Source of the DNA: Streptomyces olivaceus
GTDB lineage: Bacteria > Actinomycetota > Actinomycetes > Streptomycetales > Streptomycetaceae
Length of the DNA stretch: 64,000 nucleotides
Assembly (NCBI RefSeq): GCF_000721235.1
Contig: NZ_JOFH01000027.1
Span: 186,001 to 250,000, forward strand
Direction of reading: 5' to 3'
The stretch's first letter is position 1. Each line of letters opens with the position of its first letter. The position numbers were made by a program, and so were the translations under genes. Shown here piece by piece: positions 15,451-25,528 of this stretch. Below the pieces are notes generated by a model that ran no database searches, had not been told where the DNA came from, and saw only the letters and a list, made by a program, of their open reading frames with translations.

Positions 15451-18400
15451 TCACACCGGATACGCCGTATGGATATGGCCGTCGCGGATGACGACTTCCA
15501 CGTCCCTGGTCTCCCGTCCGCTGCCGTTGATGCCCACAGGCTCGCCGTGTTCGAAGCGGTGCAGGTGGCTGTCCTGTCCGGCTCTGGCGCGGGGGTTGGG
15601 GGTGGCGGGGGTGCCGTCGACGCCCTCGCGGAGCCGTCGGCCCAGGACGAAGTCGTCGCCCTCCCAGAAGAAGTCCTCGTAGAACTCACCGGGCAGCGAG
15701 GGTTCCGGCCCCGTCGGGTCGGCGTTCTCCCGCACGCGGTCCTGGGCGCCGGGGCCGTGCTGGCCCTCGATGTGGGTCTCCCGTTGCTCCGTGATGCCGT
15801 GCCTGCTGCTCTCGCAGCTCACCAGCCCCCACGGGTCGGTCCAGCGAAGGGGGTCGAGGACGTAGGCGTGGTGGTTCGGCGCGGGAGCGAGGCCCAGAGG
15901 GTCCGGGCTGATGTAGCGGGCGTTCTCGGGGTCGTAGTAGCGCCGGAAGTTGTAATGGAATCCGGTTTCCGGGTCGTGGTACTGGCCCGGGAAGCGCAGA
16001 GGACAGCCGACCGGCCCCTCTGAGCCGCCCACCGGCGTGCCCCACAGCGTCGTGCGCGCCCGCCAGGCGACCCGCCCCTCCTCGTCGACCAGTTCGGTGG
16101 GGGTGCCCACCAGGTCGGTGACGATGGCGTAGAAGCGGCGGTCGACCTCGTCCTGGTCGATCTGCAGCAGCACACGGTCTGTGCCGGGAGCCCATTCCCA
16201 GCTTCGGGTGGGACCGCCGGCGGAACTGCGCTGTTCCACCAGGTGGGAGCCGTCCCAGGTAAAGACTGTCTCCTCGACCGGCAGACCTCCGTCGGACAGC
16301 AGGCGCTTGGCGACGCGGCGGCCGAGGCCGTCGTAGACGTACGCCCAGCGACGACCGTCCGGGGTCGTGACCTGAGTGAGCCGGTCCTCGGTGTCCCACA
16401 CGTAGGTCCACTCCCGCGTCCCCCCGGACAGCAGCTTGCGCGTCTGCCGCACGAGGCGCCCCTGTGCGTCGTGGACGTAGGTGATGTGTCCGGCCCTGCG
16501 GATGAGCGTTCCGTCGTGGATTCGCTCCCCTTGCGGGCCCTCCGGTGCGTCCGCCCGGCTCATGTTGCCCGCCGCGTCGAAGGCGTAGCGCTCGGACCAG
16601 TCGCTGGCGGAAACCGTCTCTACCCGGCCGAGACGGTCATGGCTGAACCGGCGGGTGCCGTGGGTCTGGTCCTCGACGGCGGTCAGACCGCCGTCCGGTC
16701 CGTACGTGTACGAGCGGTGCAACAGGGTCTCGTCCGGTGAACCCGTGTCGGAGGCGATGCGGCCGAGGACCCTCTGCTCCGTCAAACGGTGGCCGGCGTC
16801 CCACTCCTGCGTCAGCACCGCCGTCTCCCCGAGCCGCCGCTCGGTCTCGTGGCCCGAGGTCCCGTAGGCGAAGGACAGCGAGCTGTCGGCGAGCTGGACC
16901 CGGGTCGGCCGGTTGTTCGCGTCCCATTCCCAATGGCTGACGGCGCCCGACGGAGTCCGGCGTTCCGTCCGCCGGCCGAGTGCGTCGTACGACGTGTGGA
17001 CCGCGCGGCCGTTGCACTCTTCGGAGACGACGCGGCCCACCACGTCGCGCTCGAACGTGAGCGTCGTCTCGGGGGTGACCGCCGTGACGAGCCGGCCCGA
17101 GGAGTCGTAGGCGAAGGTTGCGATCGCCTCGCCGGACCGTCGCTCCACGACCCGGCCGCACGTGTCCCGCACATAGGAGGTGATCTCGCCGGCGCCGTTG
17201 GTGCGCCGGATCAGACGGCCCGCGGCGTCGTAGGTGTAGGCGACGGCGCGGCCGTTGAAGTCCACTTCGCCGACGAGGCGGCCCGCCGGGTCGTAGGTGT
17301 ACGACCACACCGCACCCGACGCGCTCGTCACGGACGTGAGCCGCAGTTCGGTGTCGTACGCGAACCACGTCGTCGAACCGTCCGCATCCGTCCTGGAGTG
17401 GATCCGGTCGAAGTGGGTGAAGGTGTGGGTCGTGCTCCGGCCGTCGAGGCCGGTGTAGCGGAGGATGTTGCCCTCGCCGTCGTAGGACCAGCTTTCGCCG
17501 CTGCCGTCGGCCATGACGCGCTCGGCGGGGTAGCCCTCCACCGTCCAGGTGGTGCGTGTCGCCGCGCCGGCGGCGTCGACGGTACCCACGATGCGGCCGA
17601 AGGCGTCGCGGGTGACGCGCGACGTACCGCCCAGTGGCGCGGTGACGGAATCGGGCAGCCCGAGCGGCCCCGGGTGGACGCGGTGGGTCGCACCGAGGGC
17701 GTTGGTCACGCCGAGCAGTCCACCGGAGGGTTCATGGGCGTAGGTGGTGACGGCACCATCGGCGTCGACGGTCGCCGCCGGGTGGCCGTGCTCGTCGTAC
17801 GCGTAGCCTCGCCTGCCACCGTTCGGCAACGTGATCCACAGGGGACGGCCGGAGGGGTCGTACTCACAGGTTGTGACCGTGCCGTCGGGACGGACCACAG
17901 AGATGAGGTTGCCACGCTCGTCGTAGCTGTAACGGGATGTGTGGCCCAGCGGATTGGTGCGTGAGAGCAGCTGGTTGTACGCGTCCCACTCGGCGTGGGT
18001 GGTGTTGCCGAGCGCGTCGGTCTGGCCGACGACCTGCCGGCGTTCGTTGTACCGGTAGGTCGTGGTGTGGCCGAGCGAGTCGGTGTAGCGGGTCTCCCGA
18101 CCTTCCAGGTCGTAGGCGACGGAGCAGGACAGGAACCCGTCGGCGCCTTCACCGCGTACGCAACGGTCCTGGTCGTCGTAGGTGAAGCGGTACCAGGTGC
18201 CGTTGCGGTCGGTCCAGGATGTGATGCGTCCCTGGAGGTCGTAGGTGTACCTGAGGGGAAGACCGCTGGAGTTGTAGATCTCCGTCAGGTGACCCTCGGC
18301 GCTGTAGCCGTAGCGCCGCAGCGTCGTGCCGTCCGGCCCCGCCTCCTCGTCGCGCAGCCGCAGGCCGACTATGCGGTTGCCCTCGGTGTCGATGTGCACA

Positions 18401-19958
18401 TGGCGGCCGCCGGAGTCGCGGACGGCGACGGGGGCGCCGGTGTCGTCCCGGTCGATGTCGATGCGCCGTCCACCGCGGTCGGTCACGGCGGCCAGGGGAA
18501 GGGTGAACGCCTCGTACGCGGCGACGGGCCCGGCGAGCGGGGCGAAGTGGCGGGTGTGTCCGGAGGCCGGGTCGGTGATGCGGAGGGGACTCTCGGGAGA
18601 GCCGTCCCAGTCCAGCGGCCAGCGCGGGCCCTCCGTCGGCGTGACCGACGTACCGGGGACGGGCACGGGATACACGAGGATCATGCCGTCCTCAGCGGCG
18701 AAGACGACGCCTTCCGCGTCCAGCTCAAGGCGCTCGTCGAACGTCGAGGCCCAGGACGAGCCGAACCAAGAACCCCAGTTGTACGTCGAGAGGTGCGTAC
18801 GCCGCAGCACGAGCGGGAGGAGCCCGGGAAGCTCGGCGTCGGTCTCCTCCACGAGCATCTCGCCGGAGACCATGTCGATGGGGTCGCCGTTCTTGCAGCG
18901 CCCCTTGGCCGGTTTGCTCTTGCCGACCGCGTCGTCGGCTCCCTTGCGCAGGCCTCGTCCCAGGCCTTTGGCCATCGCCTTGAGGCCACCCTTGCCCAGT
19001 GCTTTCGCTCCTGTCGCTTGCCGAGCGTCGTGATGCCCTTGCCGCCCGGTATGCAATCCAGGGCCGCGAACCCCACGTCCCACAGCGACGCTTCGCCTTT
19101 GCGGTATTTGTTGAGTGTGTCGGCGAGGACGACGAGGGCGGCAACGACGACGATCGCGGCCAGGATCGGTCCGCCGATGATCATTGCGACAACGCCGACC
19201 ACTGTCACGACGACCTTGCAGACCGCGACGATGGTGTCCCAGTTGTCGGTGAACCAGTCGCCGATGTCCTCCCACCACGACCGGTTCTGGATGCCGGCGT
19301 CGGACGCTTCGTCGATCTTGTTCTTGGTCTCGCGGGCGGCGTCCTCGCGCATGGTGCGGGCGTCTTCGGCCATCTTCTTCGCCGCGTCCAGGGCACTCTG
19401 TGCGTCGTTGACGGCCGCCTGCGCGTTCGTCTGCGCCGTCTTGGCATGCCGCACGTCCCGGGTGGCTGCCCGCACCTTCCCCTCGTCCGGCTTGTCGGAG
19501 TCCGACTTGCTGCCGGTCGGGTCGTCCTTGTACTTGTCTGCCTCCTTCGACGCCCGGGTCACCCAGGAGTCGGCAGAGGAGAGCGTCGACTGCGCCGAGG
19601 AGAGGTCGGCACGGGCCTCGCGCGCCTTCACCAGCGCCCTGTCCGCCAGAGCCTGGGCACGCTCCAGCTTCGGCCAGAAGTCCGTGAGAGCGTCACCGCA
19701 CATCCCGTAGGACTTCTCTAGCTTCTTCAAGTTCTTCGGGACGCCCGAGAACTCCTCCTTGAAGACCGTGGCCGACTTGCCCGCCCACTCCGCGAGTGTG
19801 CTCTCGCCTGCCATGTTCTTGACCAGGCGCAGGGCGTCGGACACGTCGTCGGCGAAGTCGTGCAGGACTTTAGCCAGCCTGCGCACTCGTTGCGGATCGC
19901 CGGGGGCCGGGTCCTTGTCCAAATCGAGGACATGCCAGTCCGTTGGCCGGTTGCCCAT
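15451..19958 (-). pseudogene. RHS-repeat polymorphic toxin with T7SS-type N-terminus, one frameshift
   Basis: The gene begins at ATG 19958 (GGGGGAAG upstream). It encodes a helical WXG100-like/T7SS-signal domain (DPQRVRRLAKVLHDFADDV, WAGKSATVF), coiled-coil spacers rich in Ala/Asp/Lys, and two hydrophobic segments near residues 240-275. At about 19016-19020 one base appears to be missing (AAG CGA where AAG GCG is expected) and the frame shifts. The downstream frame encodes GDPIDMVSGEML, then some twenty YD/RHS repeats, and the conserved core end RYYDPENARYISPDPLGL. The last ~125 residues are the variable toxin tip, ending RDGHIHTAYPV; I cannot assign its class. Without the frameshift the protein would be about 1,500 residues, secreted for contact-dependent antagonism. 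Confidence 0.85.
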
Positions 19959-20040
19959 GTTCTTCCCCCGTCGCATGGCTCCAGTCAAGGCACGTACGCC
20001 TCAGTAAAGTTACTTGATGTCCAGCTCATAGACTCGGGGC

Positions 20041-21225
20041 GTGAGCCACAACGAAGAGACACCCGGCGTCGGCGCTTCCGACGGACAGCAAGGGGAGCGG
20101 ACCGGGCCGGAGTCGCAGCATCTGGCTGAGCTCGGACCAAGGGAGATGTACGAAGCGGCGGAGAAGCTGTGCCGCACGACGAACGGCGACGGCCCCCCTG
20201 AAGCCTCGGCGGCACGAGCTGTCGGGCAGATCGCCGAGACTCTGGCCGACACGCGTTCCCGGGACAGTGCGACGTTCGCTGTGGACCTCGTGAGCCGGCT
20301 GCTGCCCGAAGTGGCCATGCCTCCTGACGAAGGCGATCGACTGCTGCGTTCCGTAGCTGCCAAGGTGGTCAAGTCCCAGCATCTGCGTGACATCGAACCT
20401 CTGTTCCGTGAGATGCCGGACGGGATTCCGGATCCGGCAGTCGAGCTACGGGCCTGTCTTCTCGGAGAGCTGGCGCTGATCGGCTCGGGTGTAGGTCGCC
20501 GCTCGCTGGAGGCGTACGCCGAGAAGCTGCGTGAGCTGGGGCATCCGCTGGCCCGCCTGCCAGGGGCGCGGCTGGACATCGAGCACCGGTTCGCCGTTCG
20601 TGTCCGGGGGCTGGGGGCGGTCAAGTCCGCGAAGCAGTTGCGGTCGCGTTTCCCGGAGGCCCCCTCGACCGACGGCGGCGCCGTCGCAGGCTGCGGGGCC
20701 GGGGACGCCCGGGACGACGGTCGGGCGAACGCGGCCGCCCGACCGTTCACGGCCGGCGGCTGGGCCCGTGAGCCCGAGGCACGGTTCTTCACGCTGCCGA
20801 GCCCGCTCGGCCCCGACGACTTCGGCATCTCGTTCATCAAGGAACTGTCCTTGCGCTGTCTGGCGGGTGAGGGCAGCCGCCGGGGGAGCGCGCTCGCCTG
20901 CGTGACGACACCCGACGATGTGCTCAACGAACTGTTCTCGGCTTCGTACGTCGGAGGAGTGAACGGCCATGGGCAGGGCGGTGCGTATGCGCGGCTGTAT
21001 GCCTGGGAGAGCTTCTACGCACTCATGGGGTTGCCCACCGATGTACCCCTCTTGAAAGCGGTGCGGCACGCGGCGGATTACCGGTGGCTGCGGTTCATGG
21101 CGTTCACGGACTGGTTCCACCACGACACCTCGGATCTGGCTTTCGCCGTGCTCGATCCCACCCGGACTCGGGTCGCGGTGCTGGCGGCGACCGATACCGA
21201 TGCCCACCGTGACGCTCTCGGATAG
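20041..21225 (+). CDS. DUF6183 family protein
   Basis: A 394-residue protein with no signal peptide and no membrane span. The N-terminal ~200 residues are helical repeats (ARAVGQIAETLADTRSRD, FAVDLVSRLLPEVAMPP). The C-terminal half contains EARFFTLPSPLGPDDFG, a YVGGVNGHGQGGAYARLYAW segment and FTDWFHHDTSDLAFAVLDP, which match my memory of DUF6183 proteins of Streptomyces. No biochemical role is known to me. It is divergent from the RHS gene, with starts 82 bp apart, and stands alone. A terminator hairpin follows about 100 bp after the stop. It could be connected with the RHS locus only by position. Confidence 0.7.
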   Translation: MSHNEETPGVGASDGQQGERTGPESQHLAELGPREMYEAAEKLCRTTNGDGPPEASAARAVGQIAETLADTRSRDSATFAVDLVSRLLPEVAMPPDEGDRLLRSVAAKVVKSQHLRDIEPLFREMPDGIPDPAVELRACLLGELALIGSGVGRRSLEAYAEKLRELGHPLARLPGARLDIEHRFAVRVRGLGAVKSAKQLRSRFPEAPSTDGGAVAGCGAGDARDDGRANAAARPFTAGGWAREPEARFFTLPSPLGPDDFGISFIKELSLRCLAGEGSRRGSALACVTTPDDVLNELFSASYVGGVNGHGQGGAYARLYAWESFYALMGLPTDVPLLKAVRHAADYRWLRFMAFTDWFHHDTSDLAFAVLDPTRTRVAVLAATDTDAHRDALG

Positions 21226-21837
21226 CGGGACACCGTTCCTGGGACCCGGTCCAGCCGATGGCCGGGCGTCTGCCGGACGGGAACATGCAGGCCCTGCAGC
21301 AGCTGAGGCGCGTCCCCCGGCCCGGCTGGGCGCGGAGCTCCGCGCCCAGCCCGGCTGACACAACCTCGTCCCGCGCGTCCTCGTGCGCCACCTCGCCCGG
21401 CACCGGGACGCCGGCCTTCAGGGCGACCCCGAAAGGTGACTGCGCCGTTTCGTCGAGTGAGGCACCTGTTTCCGCAGGGTGACGAGAGGTGACCGTCGGG
21501 TGGCCGGTTCTGTGAGGGCGCGCACAGGACTCACGTCACACCGGGCCCGGGTTAGTAGACGTCGGACGGCCACTCGCCGTGTGGTGGCCGGCCGTCCGAG
21601 GCCATCACGCGGCCGGTCTGCGAAGCGGCGTAGTAGGTCACACACTTGTCGCGACGCCGGAGTACTCCGCAGTGTGTTCGGCGTACCGGGGAGCCGAGCG
21701 CCGGGACCGGACGGGAAGAGCCCGTCCGCGATCCAGACACCGGCCCTGATGACGCGAAGCCCGCGTCCAACGCGGACACCGCGTCGCCGACCCCCCGTCG
21801 GCCTCCCCATCACGTTCCCGAATGGAGAGGTACACCC
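21226..21837. other. Gene-poor stretch upstream of the transglycosylase gene
   Basis: I find no convincing full gene here. It holds a terminator hairpin at 21324-21351, then a frame ending NLVPRVLVRHLARHRDAGLQ at about 21439 on the plus strand that looks like the tail of a lost gene. On the minus strand at 21641-21552 there is a 29-codon frame (VTYYAASQTGRVMASDGR onward) with Streptomyces codon bias but no ribosome-binding site. A strong palindrome (CGGACGGCC with its complement) lies around 21565-21600 and may act in the leader of the downstream gene. Confidence 0.4.
21324..21351 (+). terminator. Terminator hairpin after the DUF6183 gene
   Basis: A continuous palindrome: arms GGCTGGGCGCGGAG and CTCCGCGCCCAGCC meet with no spacer, giving a 14-bp stem on paper, with a few bases opening as the loop. 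Confidence 0.7.
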
Positions 21838-22356
21838 GTGCACGCCACCATGCGCCGCCCCGGCTTCCGCAAGTCCGCCATGGCCTCCCTCGCCACTGCG
21901 GGCGCCGCCGCCGTCACCCTCGCCCTCGCCCCGAGCCCGGCACACGGCGCCGAGCCGGCCAAGACGTCCACCGCGCAGGCCCAGGCCCAGACCGACAAGA
22001 TCAAGGCCATCGTCAAGGCCGGCGAGAAGAAGCACGGCGACGACCTCGACGGCTGGATCCGCACCGCCCTGGACGTCATGGACGCCAAGAACATCCCGGG
22101 CACCTACGAAGGCCTGCACCGCAACATCATGCGCGAGTCGTCCGGCAATCCGAAGGCGCAGAACAACTGGGACGTCAACGCCCAGAACGGCATCCCCTCG
22201 AAGGGCCTGCTCCAGACGATCCAGCCGACGTTCGACACCTACCACGTCAAGGGCACGAAGGACTCCATCACCGACCCGGTCGCCAACATCGTCGCCGCCT
22301 GCAACTACGCGGCCGACAAGTACGGCTCCATGGACAACGTCGACTCCGCCTACTGA
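21838..22356 (+). CDS. Secreted transglycosylase-like (SLT) domain protein
   Basis: This 172-residue secreted protein has a signal peptide of about 40 residues (basic start MRRPGFRKSAMA, hydrophobic core TAGAAAVTLALAP, AHGAEPA cleavage area). A short helical stretch follows, then a lysozyme-like SLT fold with the catalytic Glu in NIMRESSGNPKAQNNWD and the GLLQTIQPTFDTYH and IVAACNYAADKYGS motifs. Enzymes of this type cleave peptidoglycan glycan strands. GTG 21838 has GGAGAGG seven bases upstream and gives the cleanest signal peptide. In Streptomyces such genes are growth- or germination-linked and often riboswitch-controlled, but I see no clear ydaO-type motif here. A terminator follows the gene. 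Confidence 0.85.
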   Translation: MHATMRRPGFRKSAMASLATAGAAAVTLALAPSPAHGAEPAKTSTAQAQAQTDKIKAIVKAGEKKHGDDLDGWIRTALDVMDAKNIPGTYEGLHRNIMRESSGNPKAQNNWDVNAQNGIPSKGLLQTIQPTFDTYHVKGTKDSITDPVANIVAACNYAADKYGSMDNVDSAY

Positions 22357-22431
22357 CCGGCGGACCCACCGACCGCCTGAGTCCCCGGGACAACCGGTCC
22401 CGCGCGGAGGCCGGCGGGGCCCAGGCAACGC

Positions 22432-22469
22432 GGCGGGGCCGGAGGACGACACGTCTCTCCGGCCCCGCC
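22432..22469 (+). terminator. Terminator hairpin between transglycosylase and AbiEii genes
   Basis: A 13-bp perfect stem GGCGGGGCCGGAG / CTCCGGCCCCGCC with a 12-base loop. It lies between two converging genes and could serve both. Confidence 0.8.
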
Positions 22470-22509
22470 TGCGGTCGCACCCCCGTGCGTCCCGCCGATT
22501 CGGACGTGA

Positions 22510-23179
22510 TTACTCGATGTCCGGGTCATCGGCCTCTTCGAGGAGACGGGTCGCGAGGTCGTCGGCCCACTCCACGGCCCAGAAGCGGAGAGCGTTGATC
22601 GTGGCGTCCTCGAGCCCATAGGCGGCGAAGGCTTCGTCGTCGGTCCACTCGGCGCCCGTGAGGTTGGATTGCAGGTCCTCGCGCTCGAAGCGGCCACGAG
22701 CGTGGCGACGGCCGAACTCCTCGAGGTCGGCATTGGACCAGCGGTGTGAGGCCGCGAACACGTCGATCAGGTCGCGGGGCGCTCCGCGGTCGGCGAGGGC
22801 GCGGACCTTGGTTCCGATCACGTCCTCCTCCGCGAGGACGGGCCCGTAGGGGCTCTGTGCGACTGGCCGCCAGAAGATCTCCTTGAGGATGTCGACTTCG
22901 CATTCGTGTCCGGTGGCAGGGTCGGTCACGGTGAAGCGGGCGGACAGCGGGGCGGTTTCCAGGGCGTGCACCTTCCAGCCGCGGGCTTCCAGGCCGGCGC
23001 GGAGCGTGGCGGCGATGTCGGCCATGGGTGCCGGGTTCTCGGTGGCGAGGTCGAGGTCATGGCTGGGGCGGCTGACGAGGCGGTGCGCTCGCACGGCGTA
23101 TCCGCCGGTGAGGACCAGGGGATAGGGGGGAACCGAGGGCGATCACATCCGCCAGAAGCCGCGTGTGCAGCTCCGGCAT
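22510..23179 (-). pseudogene. AbiEii/AbiGii-type nucleotidyltransferase toxin, frameshifted in a G6 tract
   Basis: From ATG 23179 the frame reads MPELHTRLLADVIALGSP and then leaves the conserved frame in a run of six G/C at 23125-23130. The main frame resumes as YPLVLTGGYAVRAHRLVSRP then SHDLDLAT, the GG and DxD nucleotidyltransferase motifs of the AbiEii (MNT-like) family. It continues to residue ~215 with KVRALADRGAPRDLIDV near the middle. One base fewer in the run restores a complete ~222-residue protein. Such toxins transfer nucleotides to target RNA or protein and pair with an antitoxin. The upstream partner gene ends 6 bp before this start, so the two form an operon. The shift could be genuine loss, phase variation or a sequencing error. 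Confidence 0.8.
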
Positions 23180-23184
23180 GTCCG

Positions 23185-23577
23185 TCACGCGGCGGCCCGG
23201 GTGCGGGAGGCGAGCTTAGGGAAGGCGTCTTCCCATACGGTGCGCACGCTGCGGCCGACGAGGGTGCGCAGCACTGGCCACAGCTGGAGGAGCAGGCCCT
23301 GGTTGAGGTAGTGGGGCAGGTCGTCGTGCAGACCCTCGTGCAGGACGGTGCGGTACAGCCCCATACGCTGGCGCGGCTTGCCCAGGTCGTACGAGGTCAT
23401 TCCCGACCACGCCATGTGCAGCGGAAGCTCCACGATCCCCTGAGTGGGGCCCTGCAACTCGTCCAGCGACTCCGGCAGGCGCCGCCGAAACTTCTCCCGG
23501 TACAACGCGAGGTCCTCAGCGGCCGCGTCCGAGAGGCTGCTCGGCACGGGTGCGGGGCGCTGTGGGGTGGGGGGCAT
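23185..23577 (-). CDS. Hypothetical partner of the AbiEii-type toxin
   Basis: A 130-residue cytoplasmic protein. Landmarks are ALYREKFRRRLPESLDEL, the central LPLHMAWSGMTSYDLGKPRQ and a C-terminal LLLQLWPVLRTLVGRSVRTV segment followed by WEDAFP. I have seen this kind of small protein directly upstream of AbiEii-like genes in Streptomyces and infer it is the antitoxin or regulator, although it does not look like classical AbiEi with a winged helix. Its stop is 6 bp from the toxin start. ATG 23577 has GGAGG only one base away, too close to be ideal, so the true start may be slightly downstream. Confidence 0.65.
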   Translation of the reverse strand: MPPTPQRPAPVPSSLSDAAAEDLALYREKFRRRLPESLDELQGPTQGIVELPLHMAWSGMTSYDLGKPRQRMGLYRTVLHEGLHDDLPHYLNQGLLLQLWPVLRTLVGRSVRTVWEDAFPKLASRTRAAA

Positions 23578-23904
23578 ACCTCCATTATGACCGTAGGGGA
23601 GCGGTCAGGGGCATGATGCGCGAGCTTGCCTCCGCAGTGGGCGGGACGGGCACCGGCGCGTGGAGGGTGTTTGGGCGTGACAGCAAGGCGGTGAGTCGAG
23701 AACCCGACCCGGCCTGTTCTCCTTCGTGAGTCGCTCAGGTCGGCGCCCGTCCGGACGGGCAATCCGTCCCTCAACTCCTGGGAGCGGCAGTCTCCGGGCT
23801 CGGCCCGAAAGTCCCTGAGGAGTCCCACAGATGAAACCGAATCCCCTCCTGGCTCGCATACGTGCAGGTCAGAAGGGGATTCACGTTAGTTTTTCCTAGA
23901 ACCC
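23578..23904. other. Intergenic stretch between toxin operon and murA-like gene
   Basis: No gene is supported. The stretch contains the string TCGTGAGTCG at about 23726, shared with the two repeats around the helicase graveyard. It also has a small hairpin with arms GAATCCCCT and AGGGGATTC around 23839-23882 (26-base loop), just beyond the 3' end of the murA-like gene, where it could act as a weak terminator. It also marks the junction between accessory DNA on the left and conserved core order on the right. Confidence 0.4.
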
Positions 23905-25434
23905 TCAGATGTCCCGGAAGATCTCGATCTGCGCCCCGATCGAGTTCAGCCGCTCCGCGAGGTCCTCGTAACCGCGGTTGATGACGTAGACGTTGCGCAG
24001 GACCGACGTGCCCTCGGCGGCCATCATCGCCAGGAGGACGACCACGGCGGGGCGCAGGGCCGGCGGGCACATCATCTCGGCGGCGCGCCAGCGGGTGGGG
24101 CCCTCGACCAGGACGCGGTGGGGGTCCAGGAGCTGGAGGCGGCCGCCGAGGCGGTTGAGGTCGGTGAGGTAGATGGCGCGGTTGTCGTAGACCCAGTCGT
24201 GGATGAGGGTCTGGCCCTGGGCCGAGGCCGCGATGGCCGCGAAGAAGGGGACGTTGTCGATGTTCAGGCCCGGGAAGGGCATCGGGTGGATCTTGTCGAT
24301 CGGGGCTTCGAGCTTGGAGGGGCGGACGGTGAGGTCCACCAGGCGGGTGCGGCCGTTGTCGGCGAAGTACTCCGGCGTGCGGTCGTGGTCGAGGCCCATC
24401 TCCTCCAGGACCGCCAGCTCGATCTCCAGGAACTCGATCGGCACCCGGCGGACGGTCAGTTCGGACTCCGTGACCACGGCTGCCGCCACCAGGCTCATCG
24501 CCTCGACCGGGTCCTCGGAGGGGGAGTAGTCCACGTCGGCGTCGATGACCGGCATGCCGTGCACGGTGAGGGTGGTGGTGCCGATGCCTTCGACGCGGAC
24601 GCCGAGGGCCTCCAGGAAGAAGCAGAGGTCCTGGACCATGTAGTTCGAGGAGGCGTTGCGGATGACGGTGACGCCGTCGTGGCGGGCCGCGGCCAGCAGG
24701 GCGTTCTCCGTGACCGTGTCGCCGCGCTCGGTCAGCACGATCGGGCGGCCCGGGCGGACGGAGCGGTCGACCACCGCGTGGTAGTGGCCCTCGGTCGCGG
24801 CGACGTCCAGGCCGAAGCGGCGCAGCGCGATCATGTGCGGCTCGATGGTGCGGGTGCCGAGGTCGCAGCCGCCGGCGTAGGGCAGCCGGAAGCGGTCCAT
24901 ACGGTGCAGCAGCGGACCGAGGAACATGATGATGGAGCGGGTGCGCACGGCCGCCTCGGCGTCGATGGCCTCCATGTCCAGCTCGGCCGGCGGCACGATC
25001 TCCAGGTCGACGCCGTCGTTGATCCAGCGGGCGCGCACCCCGATGGAGCTGAGCACCTCCAGGAGGCGGTAGACCTCCTCGATGCGGGCGACCCGGCGCA
25101 GTACCGTGCGCCCCTTGTTCAGGAGTGAGGCGCACAGCAGCGCCACACAGGCGTTCTTGCTGGTCTTGACGTCGATGGCGCCCGAGAGGCGCCGGCCGCC
25201 GACCACCCGCAGGTGCATCGGACCCGCGTAGCCGAGCGAGACGATCTCACTGTCCAGCGCTTCGCCGATACGGGCGATCATCTCAAGGCTGATGTTCTGG
25301 TTGCCGCGCTCGATGCGGTTGACGGCGCTCTGGCTGGTGTTGAGCGCCTCCGCGAGCTGTGACTGCGTCCAGCCGCGGTGCTGCCGGGCGTCACGGATGA
25401 GCTTGCCGATGCGTACGAGGTAGTCGTCTGCCAT
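23905..25434 (-). CDS. MurA-like UDP-GlcNAc enolpyruvyl transferase with N-terminal HTH
   Basis: A 509-residue fusion. Residues ~5-65 are an XRE-type helix-turn-helix (IGKLIRDARQHRGWTQSQLA, TSQSAVNRIERGNQNIS). Residues ~75-509 are an EPSP-synthase-fold MurA domain, with VVGGRRLSGAIDVKTSKNA at its start and LPYAGGCDLGTRTIEPH holding the cysteine that in MurA binds phosphoenolpyruvate and fosfomycin. MurA makes the first committed step of peptidoglycan synthesis, transferring enolpyruvate to UDP-GlcNAc in the cytoplasm. This HTH-fused form is typical of Streptomyces, which also have a plain MurA elsewhere, so this copy may be a regulator or a specialised enzyme. ATG 25434 is followed closely by the HTH; a palindrome 13-28 bp upstream is a likely self-operator. 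Confidence 0.9.
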   Translation of the reverse strand: MADDYLVRIGKLIRDARQHRGWTQSQLAEALNTSQSAVNRIERGNQNISLEMIARIGEALDSEIVSLGYAGPMHLRVVGGRRLSGAIDVKTSKNACVALLCASLLNKGRTVLRRVARIEEVYRLLEVLSSIGVRARWINDGVDLEIVPPAELDMEAIDAEAAVRTRSIIMFLGPLLHRMDRFRLPYAGGCDLGTRTIEPHMIALRRFGLDVAATEGHYHAVVDRSVRPGRPIVLTERGDTVTENALLAAARHDGVTVIRNASSNYMVQDLCFFLEALGVRVEGIGTTTLTVHGMPVIDADVDYSPSEDPVEAMSLVAAAVVTESELTVRRVPIEFLEIELAVLEEMGLDHDRTPEYFADNGRTRLVDLTVRPSKLEAPIDKIHPMPFPGLNIDNVPFFAAIAASAQGQTLIHDWVYDNRAIYLTDLNRLGGRLQLLDPHRVLVEGPTRWRAAEMMCPPALRPAVVVLLAMMAAEGTSVLRNVYVINRGYEDLAERLNSIGAQIEIFRDI

Positions 25435-25446
25435 GAGCTTGAGGTT

Positions 25447-25462
25447 ATCTCAGATATGAGAT
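25447..25462. promoter_or_regulatory. Palindrome ATCTC-N6-GAGAT upstream of the HTH-MurA gene
   Basis: ATCTCAGATATGAGAT, with arms ATCTCA/TGAGAT, ends 12 bp before the start codon. The same ATCTC-N6-GAGAT frame recurs at 25912-25927 in the acnA promoter. Confidence 0.55.
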
Positions 25463-25528
25463 CGCGCCTCCCGGGGGGTCCGTTCGGGTGACGCGGGGTC
25501 AAAGCCCCCTCGTCAGCGCCTCGGCGCC

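Noticed and set aside
21400..21837. c-di-AMP (ydaO) riboswitch before the transglycosylase gene
   Set aside because: Expected from related Streptomyces genes, but I could not find the conserved ydaO strings, only an unrelated palindrome.
23839..23890. tRNA gene or attachment site next to the murA-like gene
   Set aside because: The hairpin lacks a cloverleaf and no TTCGAATC-type T-loop is in place.
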